Position numbers and translations under genes: made by a program
In this document: positions 25,750 through 35,887 of the stretch, piece after piece
How positions within the stretch are numbered: position 1 is the stretch's first letter
How the letters are laid out: each line of letters opens with the position of its first letter
Source: Flavobacterium aquiphilum
GTDB taxonomy: Bacteria; Bacteroidota; Bacteroidia; Flavobacteriales; Flavobacteriaceae
Reading direction: 5' to 3'
DNA: 64,000 bases
Assembly (NCBI RefSeq): GCF_027111335.1
Contig: NZ_CP114288.1
Span: 3,844,001 to 3,908,000 of the forward strand
The notes under the pieces: generated by a model
Databases searched by the model: none
What the model was told of the DNA's origin: nothing
The model's input: only the letters and a program-made list of their open reading frames with translations

Positions 25750-27273
25750 TTATTTAGTTTCCTTGTTCAACAGCTCAGACAATTCTTTTACTTTTTCAGG
25801 GAATTTATTAGCTAAATTATTTTTCTCCCCTAAATCTTCATTCAAATTATATAATTGAGGTTCTTTAGCATTTCCTGTTTCAATATTTACTAATTCGTCC
25901 AACGGTTTTTCATCATTAGAAGGAATGAATTTCCAATTGTCTTTCACAATAGCCAAAGTCTTTACTCCTTGTTCAATTAAAATCCCTCTTCCGTTTTCTG
26001 ATTTTCCAAGAAAAGCATTCAAAGTATTTTTGCTGTCGGGTGCATCATTCTTCGGAATTGTCTGACCTAACAAATTAGAAAATGAAGCCAATAAATCCAT
26101 CTGACAAACCATCGCCGAAGAAACTTTTGGTTTTACAGCAGCTGGCCATCTTAAGATAAACGGGACTCTAGTTCCTGCTTCTAAAACACTATATTTTCCA
26201 CCTCTCAAAATTCCGTTTGGTGTATGTCCGTTCAGTTTGGTTACTGCCCCATCTTGATAACCGTCATCCAAAACAGGGCCATTATCACTTGTAAAAATGA
26301 TTATCGTATTCTTACTTATCCCTAATGTTTCCAACTGTTCCATGATCTGACCTACTGTCCAATCCAGCTGCAAAATGGCATCTCCGCGATAACCTAAACC
26401 GCTTTTTCCTCTAAACATAGTGGCTGGCATGCGAGGAACATGTGGCTCAGTAAGAGCAAAATATAGGAAAAATGGCTTCGCCTGATTGTCTGCAATAAAC
26501 TCTTTTGCCTTTACCAAAAAAGTACTGGAAAGTTCTTCATCTACCCATCTTGCTTTTTTACCGCCACTCATATAACCTATACGGCCAATACCATTAACAA
26601 TTGTATTATCATGCCCTTGTCCCGGTGATGACTTCATTTTTAATAATTCAGGGTGCTCTTTTCCTGTTGGATCATTCCCTACTTTCTCTTTGTAATTTAC
26701 CTCAATTGGATCATCGGTGTCCAAAGCAACAACTTTATGGTTTTCCATAAAAACAGTTGGCACACGATCTGCCGTTGCTGGAAATATAAATGAATAATCA
26801 AATCCTACTTCATTAGGACCCGGTTTTACTTCTCCATTCCAGTCTTTGGCCACTTGATCACCCAAACCAAGATGCCATTTACCAACATTGGCCGTTTTAT
26901 AACCTGCCTGTTTAAATAATTTTGGCAAAGTCATTTTATTTGTTGGAATAATTAAAGCCGCATCACCTGGTAAAATTCCGGTACCCGCTTTTCGCCATGG
27001 ATATTCACCAGTCATCAAAGCATATCTGGAAGGCGTACATGTCGCTGAAGTACAATGTGCATTTGAAAAACGCACTCCCTGACTTGCCAGTTTGTCAAGA
27101 TTTGGAGTTTTAATCTTAGTAGCACCATAACAACTTAAATCCCCATAACCAAGATCGTCTGCATAAATGAAGATTACATTGGGCTTATTTTTATCCAAAT
27201 TGGGCTCAGGCTTTTGAGCATGAATCCCAAATATTACCAAACATAAACAGCTTATGAAAATTCTTTTTATCAT
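25750..27273 (-). CDS. Type I (formylglycine) sulfatase
   Basis: 507 residues with signal peptide MIKRIFISCLCLVIFGIHAQ. The N-terminal metal site is IYADDLGYGDLSCYG (Asp39, Asp40). The modification motif is C79-TPSR, a C-x-P-x-R type that needs an anaerobic- or FGE-type maturase encoded elsewhere. GKWHLG, HNTIV... and FTSDNGP supply the remaining active-site residues. It removes sulfate esters from glycan fragments in the periplasm. The start overlaps the upstream lyase stop as ATGA, so they are translationally coupled. In a chondroitinase context a 4-O- or 6-O-sulfo-GalNAc target is likely, but the position cannot be read from sequence alone. Confidence 0.92.
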   Translation of the reverse strand: MIKRIFISCLCLVIFGIHAQKPEPNLDKNKPNVIFIYADDLGYGDLSCYGATKIKTPNLDKLASQGVRFSNAHCTSATCTPSRYALMTGEYPWRKAGTGILPGDAALIIPTNKMTLPKLFKQAGYKTANVGKWHLGLGDQVAKDWNGEVKPGPNEVGFDYSFIFPATADRVPTVFMENHKVVALDTDDPIEVNYKEKVGNDPTGKEHPELLKMKSSPGQGHDNTIVNGIGRIGYMSGGKKARWVDEELSSTFLVKAKEFIADNQAKPFFLYFALTEPHVPRMPATMFRGKSGLGYRGDAILQLDWTVGQIMEQLETLGISKNTIIIFTSDNGPVLDDGYQDGAVTKLNGHTPNGILRGGKYSVLEAGTRVPFILRWPAAVKPKVSSAMVCQMDLLASFSNLLGQTIPKNDAPDSKNTLNAFLGKSENGRGILIEQGVKTLAIVKDNWKFIPSNDEKPLDELVNIETGNAKEPQLYNLNEDLGEKNNLANKFPEKVKELSELLNKETK

Positions 27274-30200
27274 TGTTTCGTTAAATTAAGTTGATTCGAA
27301 AACCCATGTCTGCATTCTAAAGTTATCAGAGTAGTATCTCCTGAAATTGCAATAGATTTAACCACTGAATTAGCTGCAAGTTTCCATTCTCCTTTCACCG
27401 TAATAGTCAATTCTACAGGCATGCTGTAACCTTTTTTCTCTTTATCATTTACATAATTTAGGTCAGGTTGAACAGCACTTATTGTAATGGCTGAAGCTTC
27501 ATTTTTTATCATTAAAAGCGAAGGAACCGAAACACTTTTCAAAATATCGTTATCCAATTCCTGAGTCGAATCAAATATTACAAATCCTGTTGTTGCTGTC
27601 TCATTGTCTTTTACAATATGAGCTACATTATCGGCTCTTAAAATAGTATAGGATTTATCATTTGCTGCTTTTTCTCCAAAAGAATCAGCAACATCCTTTC
27701 CAAGCCTTGGATAAATAACATATTGATAAGAGGCATCATTAGGAGCTTTTCCATGTTCTATCCAAGAAGTTGCAAAATCTCCTTTTGTAACGGGAGCTTC
27801 TGTAAATTTTGGATCATTTGAAATATTATTCACAGAAACTTTGTTGTTATAAGACTCCTGAGCTTGTCTCCTAATTTCAATTGTATTTGGGGACAAAATG
27901 TAATAACCGTTTTGATAGGCATCAATCAACCATTTTCCAGAACCTTCTACTATTTGCATTGCTGATTGATAAGGAAAAGTCGAAATGTTTTTACTTTCAG
28001 ATGACGAAATAGGCATTGATTTATCTGCTAAAGAATTCTGAAATAAATTGGTTTCAACCGGATGTTCGGTGTCAATACTTGAAATTCCGGTTCCAATACA
28101 AATCAATTTGTCACCAAAAGAAAATACCGATTTGTTTGCTTTTAATTTTCCAGGAAAACCATTATTTCTTTCTCCTCCTTCAGAATTAGCACCTTTGGAT
28201 TCATTTAATTTCATTCCGAAAACACCATTATCTCCTAAATTAACAGCTCCCGCAAAAGTCTCATCCGACTTAAACATCAACAACTGAATATTAGGTTCCA
28301 ATTCTTTTAAAGGAAGATCCACAACTGTAGTTCCCGGATAACGGTTCCAATCCCAACCTTCCTGTTTAAAACCGCTGGCTTCGTCCCCTCCAATATTGTT
28401 TATTTGGATACTTCCATTGGCAGGATACCTTCCGTATCTGTTCGCATCAACATAAATTTCCGAAGCCCAAACATATTTACTATACCCTTTGATAATGGCT
28501 GCCCAATCATTTCTTCTGTGAATGGCAGTTGCCGCGTAAGGCAGCACATGATAACCCGGCAAAACATCTGTTCTTACATTATTTGCTGCAAATAAGTTAG
28601 TATTTGCTTTATCACTATCGCCCCATAATCTTATGTAAGCAGCTGCTGCTTCTGTATCAATTTTTGAAGTCCCTTCAGGATTTCCCGATTGAGCCATTAG
28701 TAAAAATGCATTTTTTAATGATTTAATCGAACTTTCTTCCATAGGATGGCGCCCTGCATTTCCAAAACCATAATCATACAATTGGCTATACAATCTTGTT
28801 ATCATAAGTGACTTCTTAAAGTTTTTATGACCTGCTTCATTAATTCTGAATTGAGTTCCTGAAAGCGTAAAAATGATCGGAGGGATACTGGCAAAAGCCC
28901 CCATTCCATAAGCAGGATAATGCCCACCGTGGTGCCATGAAGTACCGTCAATTTTAAACACCCCTAATTCATTATCAAGAGCCAAAGTTTTTGAAATATA
29001 ATTCGAATATGCCTTTAATAAAGCGGTTTGCTTTTCAACATTGTCCGACATAAAAATCAGCATCAAATGATAGAACGATTGTGTATTGTAATAATCAATA
29101 TTTGCTACAAATTCATTTTCCGGCTCCAAAACCTTACCCAGATTAAAAAGCCATTGCAAACTGTTCCCAACTTGATTCAATAAACCTGCTCTTTTTAGCG
29201 GTTCTCTCATCATAAAAAAGGCTTCTGCAATTTCTCTTGTATTATAACCTATATGATGCCTTGTTCCTCCGCAAGCACCCTCCTGCCAACCCTGATCCAG
29301 AAAATATCTGGTGGCATTAATAAACATTTCTTCAATTTGAGCTTTATTTACATCAGTACTATTGAGATAATACGTTGCTATTTGTTTTATCGATTTACCA
29401 AAATCTTTTACATCTTTAGAATTATTCTGACTAGCATCTTCTTTATCAGAGTAAACCTCTTCAATTCTAAAAACCAAAGGAGGCCCCAAAACTGTTTCCG
29501 CTTTAACCAAATTTAATTTGGCATATTCATTTTTGGCCTTTATCAGATTATCACTTTTTCCTCCATTTCTATTAAAAGTATCATCCAAACGTTTTTCAAC
29601 AAGAGAAAGGTCTTTTTTTTCAGTCTCAGAAACCGTTTTTAACGGTAACTTTTGAATTCGTTCCATATCCATAATTAAAGGCATCCAATGGTCTTCTCCA
29701 TTTTGTTTGTCCTTTTTGATAAAAGGAACCATCGCATCCGGATAAGGATGACGGTCGTCCATGTATTGAGAATAAACTATGTCATCAAAAAACAGTTTCC
29801 CTTTGCTTTTAGCAGAGCTGCAACTTACTTTAAAAGTGTCATAATCTATAGCCTCTCCTTTTTTCGGTGCATTGCCACTCATTTCAAAAAAAGGAACTCT
29901 AATCGTTCGCCAGCCTGTAAAATTTAATTTAATCGGAAACCAAACTTCTTCTTTTCCTCCCTTTTCAAAAGAAATCTTGATTGCTTCATTTTGCGCTTTT
30001 TCATTGTACAAAGACATCACCAAAGTTGGGCTTGCCGGAAAGTAATCTCCGTATGATAATGGGCTTTCTTTTTTTGTCAATATCCTAAAATCAGACGTTT
30101 CAAAAAAACCGCCTCCGGACCATTGCCATTGCAAAGATGATTTTCCAAATTGATGGTGTTTTTCACTTATTGATAAACCACTTGATTTACTTTTTTTGAA

Positions 30201-30335
30201 ATTAACTATTGATGTTTCTTTTTCAAAAGACTCTTTTGTTGGGCGGTTATCCATTTGTTGTGAAAAACACAACGCTCCCAATAAAAAGGAGTTTAATAAA
30301 AAAAACTTCTCAAGGACTTTCATTTCTATTTTCAT
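27270..30335 (-). CDS. PL8 chondroitinase-ABC-like polysaccharide lyase
   Basis: 1021 residues, the same size class as Proteus chondroitinase ABC I. Signal peptide to about residue 26. The N-terminal beta-sandwich (residues ~30-195; WQWSGGGFFETSDF, LFFDDIVYSQYMDDR) matches the Lyase_N domain. The alpha-toroid follows, with His469 and Tyr476 in WHHGGHYPAYG, Arg529 in NAGRHP and Glu626 in WASEIY, aligning with His501, Tyr508, Arg560 and Glu653 of the Proteus enzyme. C-terminal beta-sandwiches complete it. It cleaves glycosaminoglycan chains by beta-elimination, giving unsaturated uronides for the GH88. An alternative start is the Met at residue 5. A terminator-like hairpin lies upstream at 30362, so it may have its own promoter. 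Confidence 0.9.
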   Translation of the reverse strand: MKIEMKVLEKFFLLNSFLLGALCFSQQMDNRPTKESFEKETSIVNFKKSKSSGLSISEKHHQFGKSSLQWQWSGGGFFETSDFRILTKKESPLSYGDYFPASPTLVMSLYNEKAQNEAIKISFEKGGKEEVWFPIKLNFTGWRTIRVPFFEMSGNAPKKGEAIDYDTFKVSCSSAKSKGKLFFDDIVYSQYMDDRHPYPDAMVPFIKKDKQNGEDHWMPLIMDMERIQKLPLKTVSETEKKDLSLVEKRLDDTFNRNGGKSDNLIKAKNEYAKLNLVKAETVLGPPLVFRIEEVYSDKEDASQNNSKDVKDFGKSIKQIATYYLNSTDVNKAQIEEMFINATRYFLDQGWQEGACGGTRHHIGYNTREIAEAFFMMREPLKRAGLLNQVGNSLQWLFNLGKVLEPENEFVANIDYYNTQSFYHLMLIFMSDNVEKQTALLKAYSNYISKTLALDNELGVFKIDGTSWHHGGHYPAYGMGAFASIPPIIFTLSGTQFRINEAGHKNFKKSLMITRLYSQLYDYGFGNAGRHPMEESSIKSLKNAFLLMAQSGNPEGTSKIDTEAAAAYIRLWGDSDKANTNLFAANNVRTDVLPGYHVLPYAATAIHRRNDWAAIIKGYSKYVWASEIYVDANRYGRYPANGSIQINNIGGDEASGFKQEGWDWNRYPGTTVVDLPLKELEPNIQLLMFKSDETFAGAVNLGDNGVFGMKLNESKGANSEGGERNNGFPGKLKANKSVFSFGDKLICIGTGISSIDTEHPVETNLFQNSLADKSMPISSSESKNISTFPYQSAMQIVEGSGKWLIDAYQNGYYILSPNTIEIRRQAQESYNNKVSVNNISNDPKFTEAPVTKGDFATSWIEHGKAPNDASYQYVIYPRLGKDVADSFGEKAANDKSYTILRADNVAHIVKDNETATTGFVIFDSTQELDNDILKSVSVPSLLMIKNEASAITISAVQPDLNYVNDKEKKGYSMPVELTITVKGEWKLAANSVVKSIAISGDTTLITLECRHGFSNQLNLTKQ

Positions 30336-30361
30336 CTTATTTATTTGACTTTTACTAAAAA

Positions 30362-30400
30362 ATTCCCAATCAAAATTCTCATGTCATTTTGATTGGGAAT
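30362..30400 (-). terminator. Terminator or attenuator between the two lyase genes
   Basis: ATTCCCAATCAAAA / TTTTGATTGGGAAT form a perfect 14-bp stem with an 11-base loop. Read on the minus strand it is followed by a T6 run. It lies 22 bp after the stop of the large lyase and 27 bp before the next start, so readthrough would be limited. Confidence 0.75.
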
Positions 30401-30422
30401 ATACTTAAGATATTTGAATTGT

Positions 30423-33400
30423 TTATTGTTTAACTATTGTACTTCTAAAAGTCTCCACACCATTTTGAACCACTACAATATAATTTCCGGAAGGCAAATC
30501 ACCAACGAAAACATTTTGAGGCACAGCGGTAAAACGAACACCTCTAATCTTGTTGCCAAGAATATTATAGATACCAATGGTTGCATTCGGATCCAGTTTT
30601 GAAGATACACTAACATTAAAAGTATCCTGAACCGGGTTTGGATATACAGTAAAATTTGGCGAAGTTGATACTTCCTCTTTAGGAGCCATTTTCAATATTC
30701 CACTGCAAGAACCAAGACTATCTCCATGATTCAGATGTGTCTGAACTGCAGATTGAGCCACACAAATAACATTGTTGTTATGGCAAATCTGTACTTTATC
30801 ATTATTGTTACCACATCTAACATCAAGAACATTAACTACAGTAGAAGCTGTCGCCTCGCATCCTCCCGCATACGTAGCTGTTACCGTATAAGTACCTGCC
30901 TGCGAAACTGAAATTGATGAACCGGTTGCTCCTGTGCTCCAAGTATAGGTACAATCCTGATTGTCTTGTGCCAATGCATTAAGGGTAAGCGATGTTGGTC
31001 CGTATCCTAGGTAAATGGTGTTTTTATCATCGATAGAAGGATTCATAGCATATACATCAGGGATAGATAATTGTACAGTTGGACAAACTACATTTACATT
31101 TACAGTTTCAGAAGTTGTTGCAGCATTATCATTATCGGTAGCTTTTGCAGTTATTGTATAAGAACCTGACGCAACATTGTTCCAGTTAAAGCTATATGGT
31201 GCTGTTGCATCTTCACCCAATTTAGTTACTCCGTTGAAAAACTCGACTTTACTTACACTTCCATCCGCATCGGCAGCATTGGCAGTAATCGTAATATTGG
31301 CAAGAGAATTATAACTATCATTTGCTGAAGGCGATGTGATTGCCACCGTTGGAGCTACTGGCTGTGGGTTGATTACTGCACTTGTCCCTACAGAAATACA
31401 TCCACTTGCATTTTTAGCATATACAGTATAAGTTCCGGGATTCAAATTTTCGAAAACGCCCGATGTATTGTCAAACGCTACTCCATCTAAACTAAAACTT
31501 AAGTTTGTAATAGCACTTGTTACGGCAATACTTCCTGTTGCAATAGTAAAAGTCGGCTGAGTAGTTTCTAAAGTTGGTGCATCTGGTGTAGCTGGTTGTG
31601 TGTTGATTACGGCATTGCTCGCAGCAGAAATACACCCGTTTGCATTTTTAACATACACAGTGTAATCTCCAGAAGCTACATTTTCGAAAAGACCTGTAGT
31701 GTTTTCAAAAGTAGTCCCATCTAAACCAAAACTTAAATTTTCAACCGAACCAGTTACTTGAATACTTCCGGTAGCTTTAGTACAATTAGGCTGAGTAAGC
31801 TCTAGTATTGGTGCCACAGGAGTTGCATTTGGTAAAGCACAAGGGTTTACCGCCGCTAATTTTATTTCAACCGGAAGTCCGTCAGCAACAGTAAATGTAA
31901 TTGTTGTTCCTTCAGCTGTTGCAGAACCAATATTGGCATTCGGGTTAGCTTGCGAAATAGTCCATTCGCTATTTAATGTCAAAGTAATCATCTTTGGAGT
32001 TGAAGGCGCAGTTCCCATATCAGGGTTGCTCACAGAAAGTACTATTTCTGAATAGTTTCCATTTAAAGATTTGTACATAACCAAACATGGTGTATCATTT
32101 GCTTTTACCAATCCGTCTGCAATTGTAGTGTTGGCAACAGGCAGTGCATAAGCCCAAGTTTTAGAAGCTTTGTGTTCGATTATCTGTTGGTTGGTATTGT
32201 TTTGATAAACAACATAAGGTTTGTCTTGGGCAGTCATTTGTTGCGCAAATGTGGCCATTCTACCTGAATCTGCAGAAGGAATACAAACAAATTCATACGA
32301 ACTGTTTGTTGGTGCAGTTCCGTGATCCAAGTAAGCAAGGTGGTAATTGTTTCCATTATTACTTGCAATAGTAGCATCCGAAGGGTTAACTTGACTTTGG
32401 TAAGGTGTAATTTGATTCGAATTTCTGATTTTCAAAGTTCCAGAATTCGGTGAAATATAAAACCCCGTGCTGTAATTGTCAATAATCCAGTTCGGAGTTG
32501 TTCCTTCAAATGAATCCGTAGCCTGATTGGTTTTCACCTCTCCATTTACCAAAACATCAGCCGAATTATTATTTAACTTTTGAAACAAGGTTGTTACCGT
32601 AGGATTGGTAGTATCATCATTTTTAATTCCGCTACCCAAACAGATAATCATATCATCGATAGCAAAATAAGTTTTAGTAAATTCAAAAGTGCCATTATGG
32701 GTATTTGGTCCATAGGTCGCTCCAAATCCGACATTACTTTTCTCTTTAAATTTCATAGAAAACAATCCAGATTGTCCTATCGTTTTTGACAAAACAGCTT
32801 TATTGGCTTGATCCAGTGCCAAAGAACCCGCAAACCCATAGAAATTGGTTTCATCGATTCGTTCTCTTTCTGCATGCAGTTTACTCCAGGGCAATGCAAT
32901 GGTTGTAGCGCCAGGATTGTAGTTCCAGTCCCAACCAATATCGCTGTACCCATTTCCTGTTGCAACATTCCCCGGATAAATAATATCCAATGCACCATAA
33001 CCTTGGTATCTTCCAAATCGGTTTTGAGTAGCATAAATTTCAGAACCCCATAGCACATCCGATTGTCCTTTCATAGAGGCAACCCAATTGTTTTTTCTGT
33101 AAACTCCTAAATTTCCATAGTTAAATTGAACATATCCCTCTTCAAACGGGGTGACACTACTATAATTGAATTGGCTGTTAACACCATATCTTCTGTTGTA
33201 AACTCCCGCCAAAACCGGATCTGCAGTGCTTAATCCTAATATTGTCCCTCCAGTTATGGCAACATTTGCTAAAGTACTTGCTGATAAAGTAGTGGTTTTT
33301 GTTTGCGGATTTCTTCCAGCCATAGCAAAAGGCTTTGTTCCGGCATCATTCGAGTACATGGTCTGCGCGTAAACTGCATCTCTAAATCTTAGGTATGAAG

Positions 33401-35210
33401 GCTGGTCGATTTGAAAACTGGTTCCTTCCAAAGCTTTCAAATCAATAGAAGCTGTATTGAAAGCATACATATAACCGTCATAACTGTTATTATGATGATT
33501 GGACAAACCATCTTTTTTCAAACCATCTTTTGTACCATAACTATAAATCATAAAACGATCTAATAATCTTTTGGCTGTTTTTAGAAAACGTATTTTTTCA
33601 TCATCCGTTTTAAACCAATCAGAATAAGCTAAATATACGTCTGAATACATGTAAATATCATCGGTAAGTATAGCGCCGTTACTTTGAGTGGTATTGAAGT
33701 CGTAATTTGGGTCAAAAAGGTGACTGAACGTACTTGTCTCTATAGCAAGTGAATTACCAAACAAATTTTTCACATTATCGGGTAAGTAACTATTTAAAAA
33801 GACTGCAGGTCGGGCAAATGTAGGGTAATCATAAAAATCTACTGCCGAATACGCGCTTGTACCTTGATTACAAAACAAGCTCGATATATACCAAACCGCT
33901 TTAACAGCTTTATCACTTATACTTGTATCGGTAGGATTAAATTTTAACCAATGAGCAAAGGTTTTTAAGAAAGTAATCTGACTAACATTTGTTACAGCGT
34001 TTCCGGTTATAGTGCTTCCTGTAACCGTAATATTCAAAGCATTATATGCAGTAATGGCATTGTTTAATGCTGTTGTCGAAGGAGCTGTCGTCCCTAAAAT
34101 TTGATTTGACAAATTCGCACGGATTGTAGCTAAATCATTAATTTCTGAAGTGGTTGCAGTTGTAAGTGGCAAATCAAAATTAAATGTCGGCTTACACACG
34201 GGAAGCATATTAATGAATTGCCCATTCACTTTCACATAATCCAAACCTGCCTGACGGACAGGATTCAAATCATCAGCACGGACAAAACGTATCATAATTT
34301 GGTCCCCTTCACTCGAAACCGTAAAAACATAATTTAATGTAAGTGTGCCTACACTTGCGGTTGTTGTAACTGCCGCAGTTTCGGCCAAAACAACATTGTC
34401 TGTTACATTGTAAACCTGCATTTTGAATTTACAATATGAGGCCGCTGTTTGCCAATATTTTGTTTCAAGGCTAATTTGCCCATTCGCAAAAGGACTTCCT
34501 GTCAATAAATATTGTGTTCCTTGCAAAGCTGGCGTGTTAGCAGTCCCTTTGATAAGTACTGCCCCATCATTAAGACCATCACCATTATCAGCATCAGTTT
34601 TAACAGTAGAAACCGGTGTAGCATCTTCAATTTTTGACCAGGCAAAATCGCTTACATCAAAACTAACCGGTGGTGCCTGCATACTAATGAATTGCCCATT
34701 AACCTTTAAATAATCGATACCAGCCTGGCGAACAGCATTCAAATCATCGGCACGAACAAATCGCACCATAATTTGATCACCAACATCTGAAGACGTAAAC
34801 GTATAAGATAAAGGAGTGTTACCAACAGCGCCTGTAACTGTAGTAATCACAGCCGATTCTGCCAAAACAAGATTGTCGGTTACATCAAAAACCTGCATTT
34901 TAAATTTCAAATACGATGTCCCAATTTGATAATAATTTACTTCAAGATTAATTTGTTCCCCAATAACCGGACTTCCGGTTAATTGATATTGGACTCCTTG
35001 TAATGCGGGTGTAGTAGCAGTGCTTTTTAGGAGCATCGCGCCATCAGCAACCCCGTCACCATTGTCGGCATCTGTATTAACAACAGTTACCGCGCCGGTA
35101 TCTTCAATTTTAGACCAATTAAAATGGCCTGTATCAATGGTAATTTGTGCTTTGGCTCCATTTGCTAATAAAAGCAAATAAACCATAAGCAGAGTAATGT
35201 TAGATTTCAT
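30423..35210 (-). CDS. Multi-domain PL8-type lyase secreted by the type IX system
   Basis: 1595 residues. Signal peptide (~1-21), two copies of an uncharacterised beta-rich domain (~22-177 and ~181-335; FNWSKIED / FAWSKIED to DYLKVNGQFI), then a PL8-type catalytic region (~345-1130) with His573 and Tyr580 in NHHNNSYDGYMY, Arg633 in MAGRNP and Glu724 in WGSEIY, the same order as in the neighbouring lyase. Next come two SprB-like repeats (~1140-1290), an Ig-like domain (PTVAITSPSANDSYN), a Cys-rich KVQICHNNNVICVAQSAV segment, and a C-terminal T9SS sorting domain (FTVYPNPVQDTFNV to IVKQ). It is therefore exported to the surface or medium and should start depolymerisation of the glycan. Substrate is probably a glycosaminoglycan or similar uronate polymer. 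Confidence 0.88.
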   Translation of the reverse strand: MKSNITLLMVYLLLLANGAKAQITIDTGHFNWSKIEDTGAVTVVNTDADNGDGVADGAMLLKSTATTPALQGVQYQLTGSPVIGEQINLEVNYYQIGTSYLKFKMQVFDVTDNLVLAESAVITTVTGAVGNTPLSYTFTSSDVGDQIMVRFVRADDLNAVRQAGIDYLKVNGQFISMQAPPVSFDVSDFAWSKIEDATPVSTVKTDADNGDGLNDGAVLIKGTANTPALQGTQYLLTGSPFANGQISLETKYWQTAASYCKFKMQVYNVTDNVVLAETAAVTTTASVGTLTLNYVFTVSSEGDQIMIRFVRADDLNPVRQAGLDYVKVNGQFINMLPVCKPTFNFDLPLTTATTSEINDLATIRANLSNQILGTTAPSTTALNNAITAYNALNITVTGSTITGNAVTNVSQITFLKTFAHWLKFNPTDTSISDKAVKAVWYISSLFCNQGTSAYSAVDFYDYPTFARPAVFLNSYLPDNVKNLFGNSLAIETSTFSHLFDPNYDFNTTQSNGAILTDDIYMYSDVYLAYSDWFKTDDEKIRFLKTAKRLLDRFMIYSYGTKDGLKKDGLSNHHNNSYDGYMYAFNTASIDLKALEGTSFQIDQPSYLRFRDAVYAQTMYSNDAGTKPFAMAGRNPQTKTTTLSASTLANVAITGGTILGLSTADPVLAGVYNRRYGVNSQFNYSSVTPFEEGYVQFNYGNLGVYRKNNWVASMKGQSDVLWGSEIYATQNRFGRYQGYGALDIIYPGNVATGNGYSDIGWDWNYNPGATTIALPWSKLHAERERIDETNFYGFAGSLALDQANKAVLSKTIGQSGLFSMKFKEKSNVGFGATYGPNTHNGTFEFTKTYFAIDDMIICLGSGIKNDDTTNPTVTTLFQKLNNNSADVLVNGEVKTNQATDSFEGTTPNWIIDNYSTGFYISPNSGTLKIRNSNQITPYQSQVNPSDATIASNNGNNYHLAYLDHGTAPTNSSYEFVCIPSADSGRMATFAQQMTAQDKPYVVYQNNTNQQIIEHKASKTWAYALPVANTTIADGLVKANDTPCLVMYKSLNGNYSEIVLSVSNPDMGTAPSTPKMITLTLNSEWTISQANPNANIGSATAEGTTITFTVADGLPVEIKLAAVNPCALPNATPVAPILELTQPNCTKATGSIQVTGSVENLSFGLDGTTFENTTGLFENVASGDYTVYVKNANGCISAASNAVINTQPATPDAPTLETTQPTFTIATGSIAVTSAITNLSFSLDGVAFDNTSGVFENLNPGTYTVYAKNASGCISVGTSAVINPQPVAPTVAITSPSANDSYNSLANITITANAADADGSVSKVEFFNGVTKLGEDATAPYSFNWNNVASGSYTITAKATDNDNAATTSETVNVNVVCPTVQLSIPDVYAMNPSIDDKNTIYLGYGPTSLTLNALAQDNQDCTYTWSTGATGSSISVSQAGTYTVTATYAGGCEATASTVVNVLDVRCGNNNDKVQICHNNNVICVAQSAVQTHLNHGDSLGSCSGILKMAPKEEVSTSPNFTVYPNPVQDTFNVSVSSKLDPNATIGIYNILGNKIRGVRFTAVPQNVFVGDLPSGNYIVVVQNGVETFRSTIVKQ

Positions 35211-35295
35211 TGTTTTTGGTTTTTAGGTTAGTTAAGTAAGAAAGTTTTAAAACATACAATCAATTTGTATTGTGAAATAGCCACTACAAAAGTGT

Positions 35296-35847
35296 TTATT
35301 GTTTCATTTTCACGAATCTCCCATTCACTTTTAAACAATCAATAGCTAGTACTCGAACAGGATTTAAATCATCTGCACGAACAAATCGCACTGCAATTTG
35401 ATCTTTGATACTGGAGGGCTTAAAAGTATATGGTAATGTAGCACTAACAACAGTTCCCTGACCTTTGCAAAGAATAATTGGTGTCTCTGCCAAAAGAATA
35501 TTGTCAGTAATATCAAAAAGTTGCATTTTAATTTTTACAAATGAAGCTTCTGCTTGATAAATTTTGGCTTCAAGATCGATTTGTTCAAGATACCGAGGAG
35601 TCCCTTGCAATAAACACTGTACTCCTTGTAATTCAGGTGTACTGGTATTTGCTTTTAGAAGTACTGCACCATCTTTATTGGCATCTCCACCAGTTACTTC
35701 CTTATCAAGAAGACCTACCGGTGTTTTATCTTCAATTCTTGACCAGTTAAAAGTCAAAACTTGTTTATTATCACTTCCTATTTGTGCCATAGCACCACTG
35801 GAAATTAAAAATAGACAAATCAATAGAAGGGTAATTTTGTTTTTCAT
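35296..35847 (-). CDS. Secreted single-domain protein matching the lyase N-terminal repeats
   Basis: 183 residues: signal peptide MKNKITLLLICLFLISSGAMAQ, then one copy of the domain found twice at the N-terminus of the 1595-residue lyase immediately downstream. Shared landmarks in order are FNWSRIEDKTPV, a GD..KDGAVLLKA turn, TPELQGVQ, KIKMQLFDITDN, and QIAVRFVRADDLNPVR to CLKVNGRFVKM. Only this copy has Cys where the lyase copies have Tyr/Gly-type residues (GVQCLL, AIDCLK), so a disulfide is possible. No catalytic motif, T9SS tail or lipobox is seen. I infer a stand-alone glycan-binding module, perhaps born by duplication from the lyase. It is the first gene of the operon, behind the promoter at 35880. 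Confidence 0.75.
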   Translation of the reverse strand: MKNKITLLLICLFLISSGAMAQIGSDNKQVLTFNWSRIEDKTPVGLLDKEVTGGDANKDGAVLLKANTSTPELQGVQCLLQGTPRYLEQIDLEAKIYQAEASFVKIKMQLFDITDNILLAETPIILCKGQGTVVSATLPYTFKPSSIKDQIAVRFVRADDLNPVRVLAIDCLKVNGRFVKMKQ

Positions 35848-35879
35848 TTTAAAATGTTTTTTAAGAATTTAGGTTAAGT

Positions 35880-35887
35880 CAAATTTA
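35880..35887 (-). promoter_or_regulatory. Putative -7 box for the lyase operon
   Basis: On the minus strand TAAATTTG matches TAnnTTTG and lies 32 bp before the start of the single-domain protein gene. A CTTG 17 bp upstream could be a weak -33 box. Confidence 0.5.
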
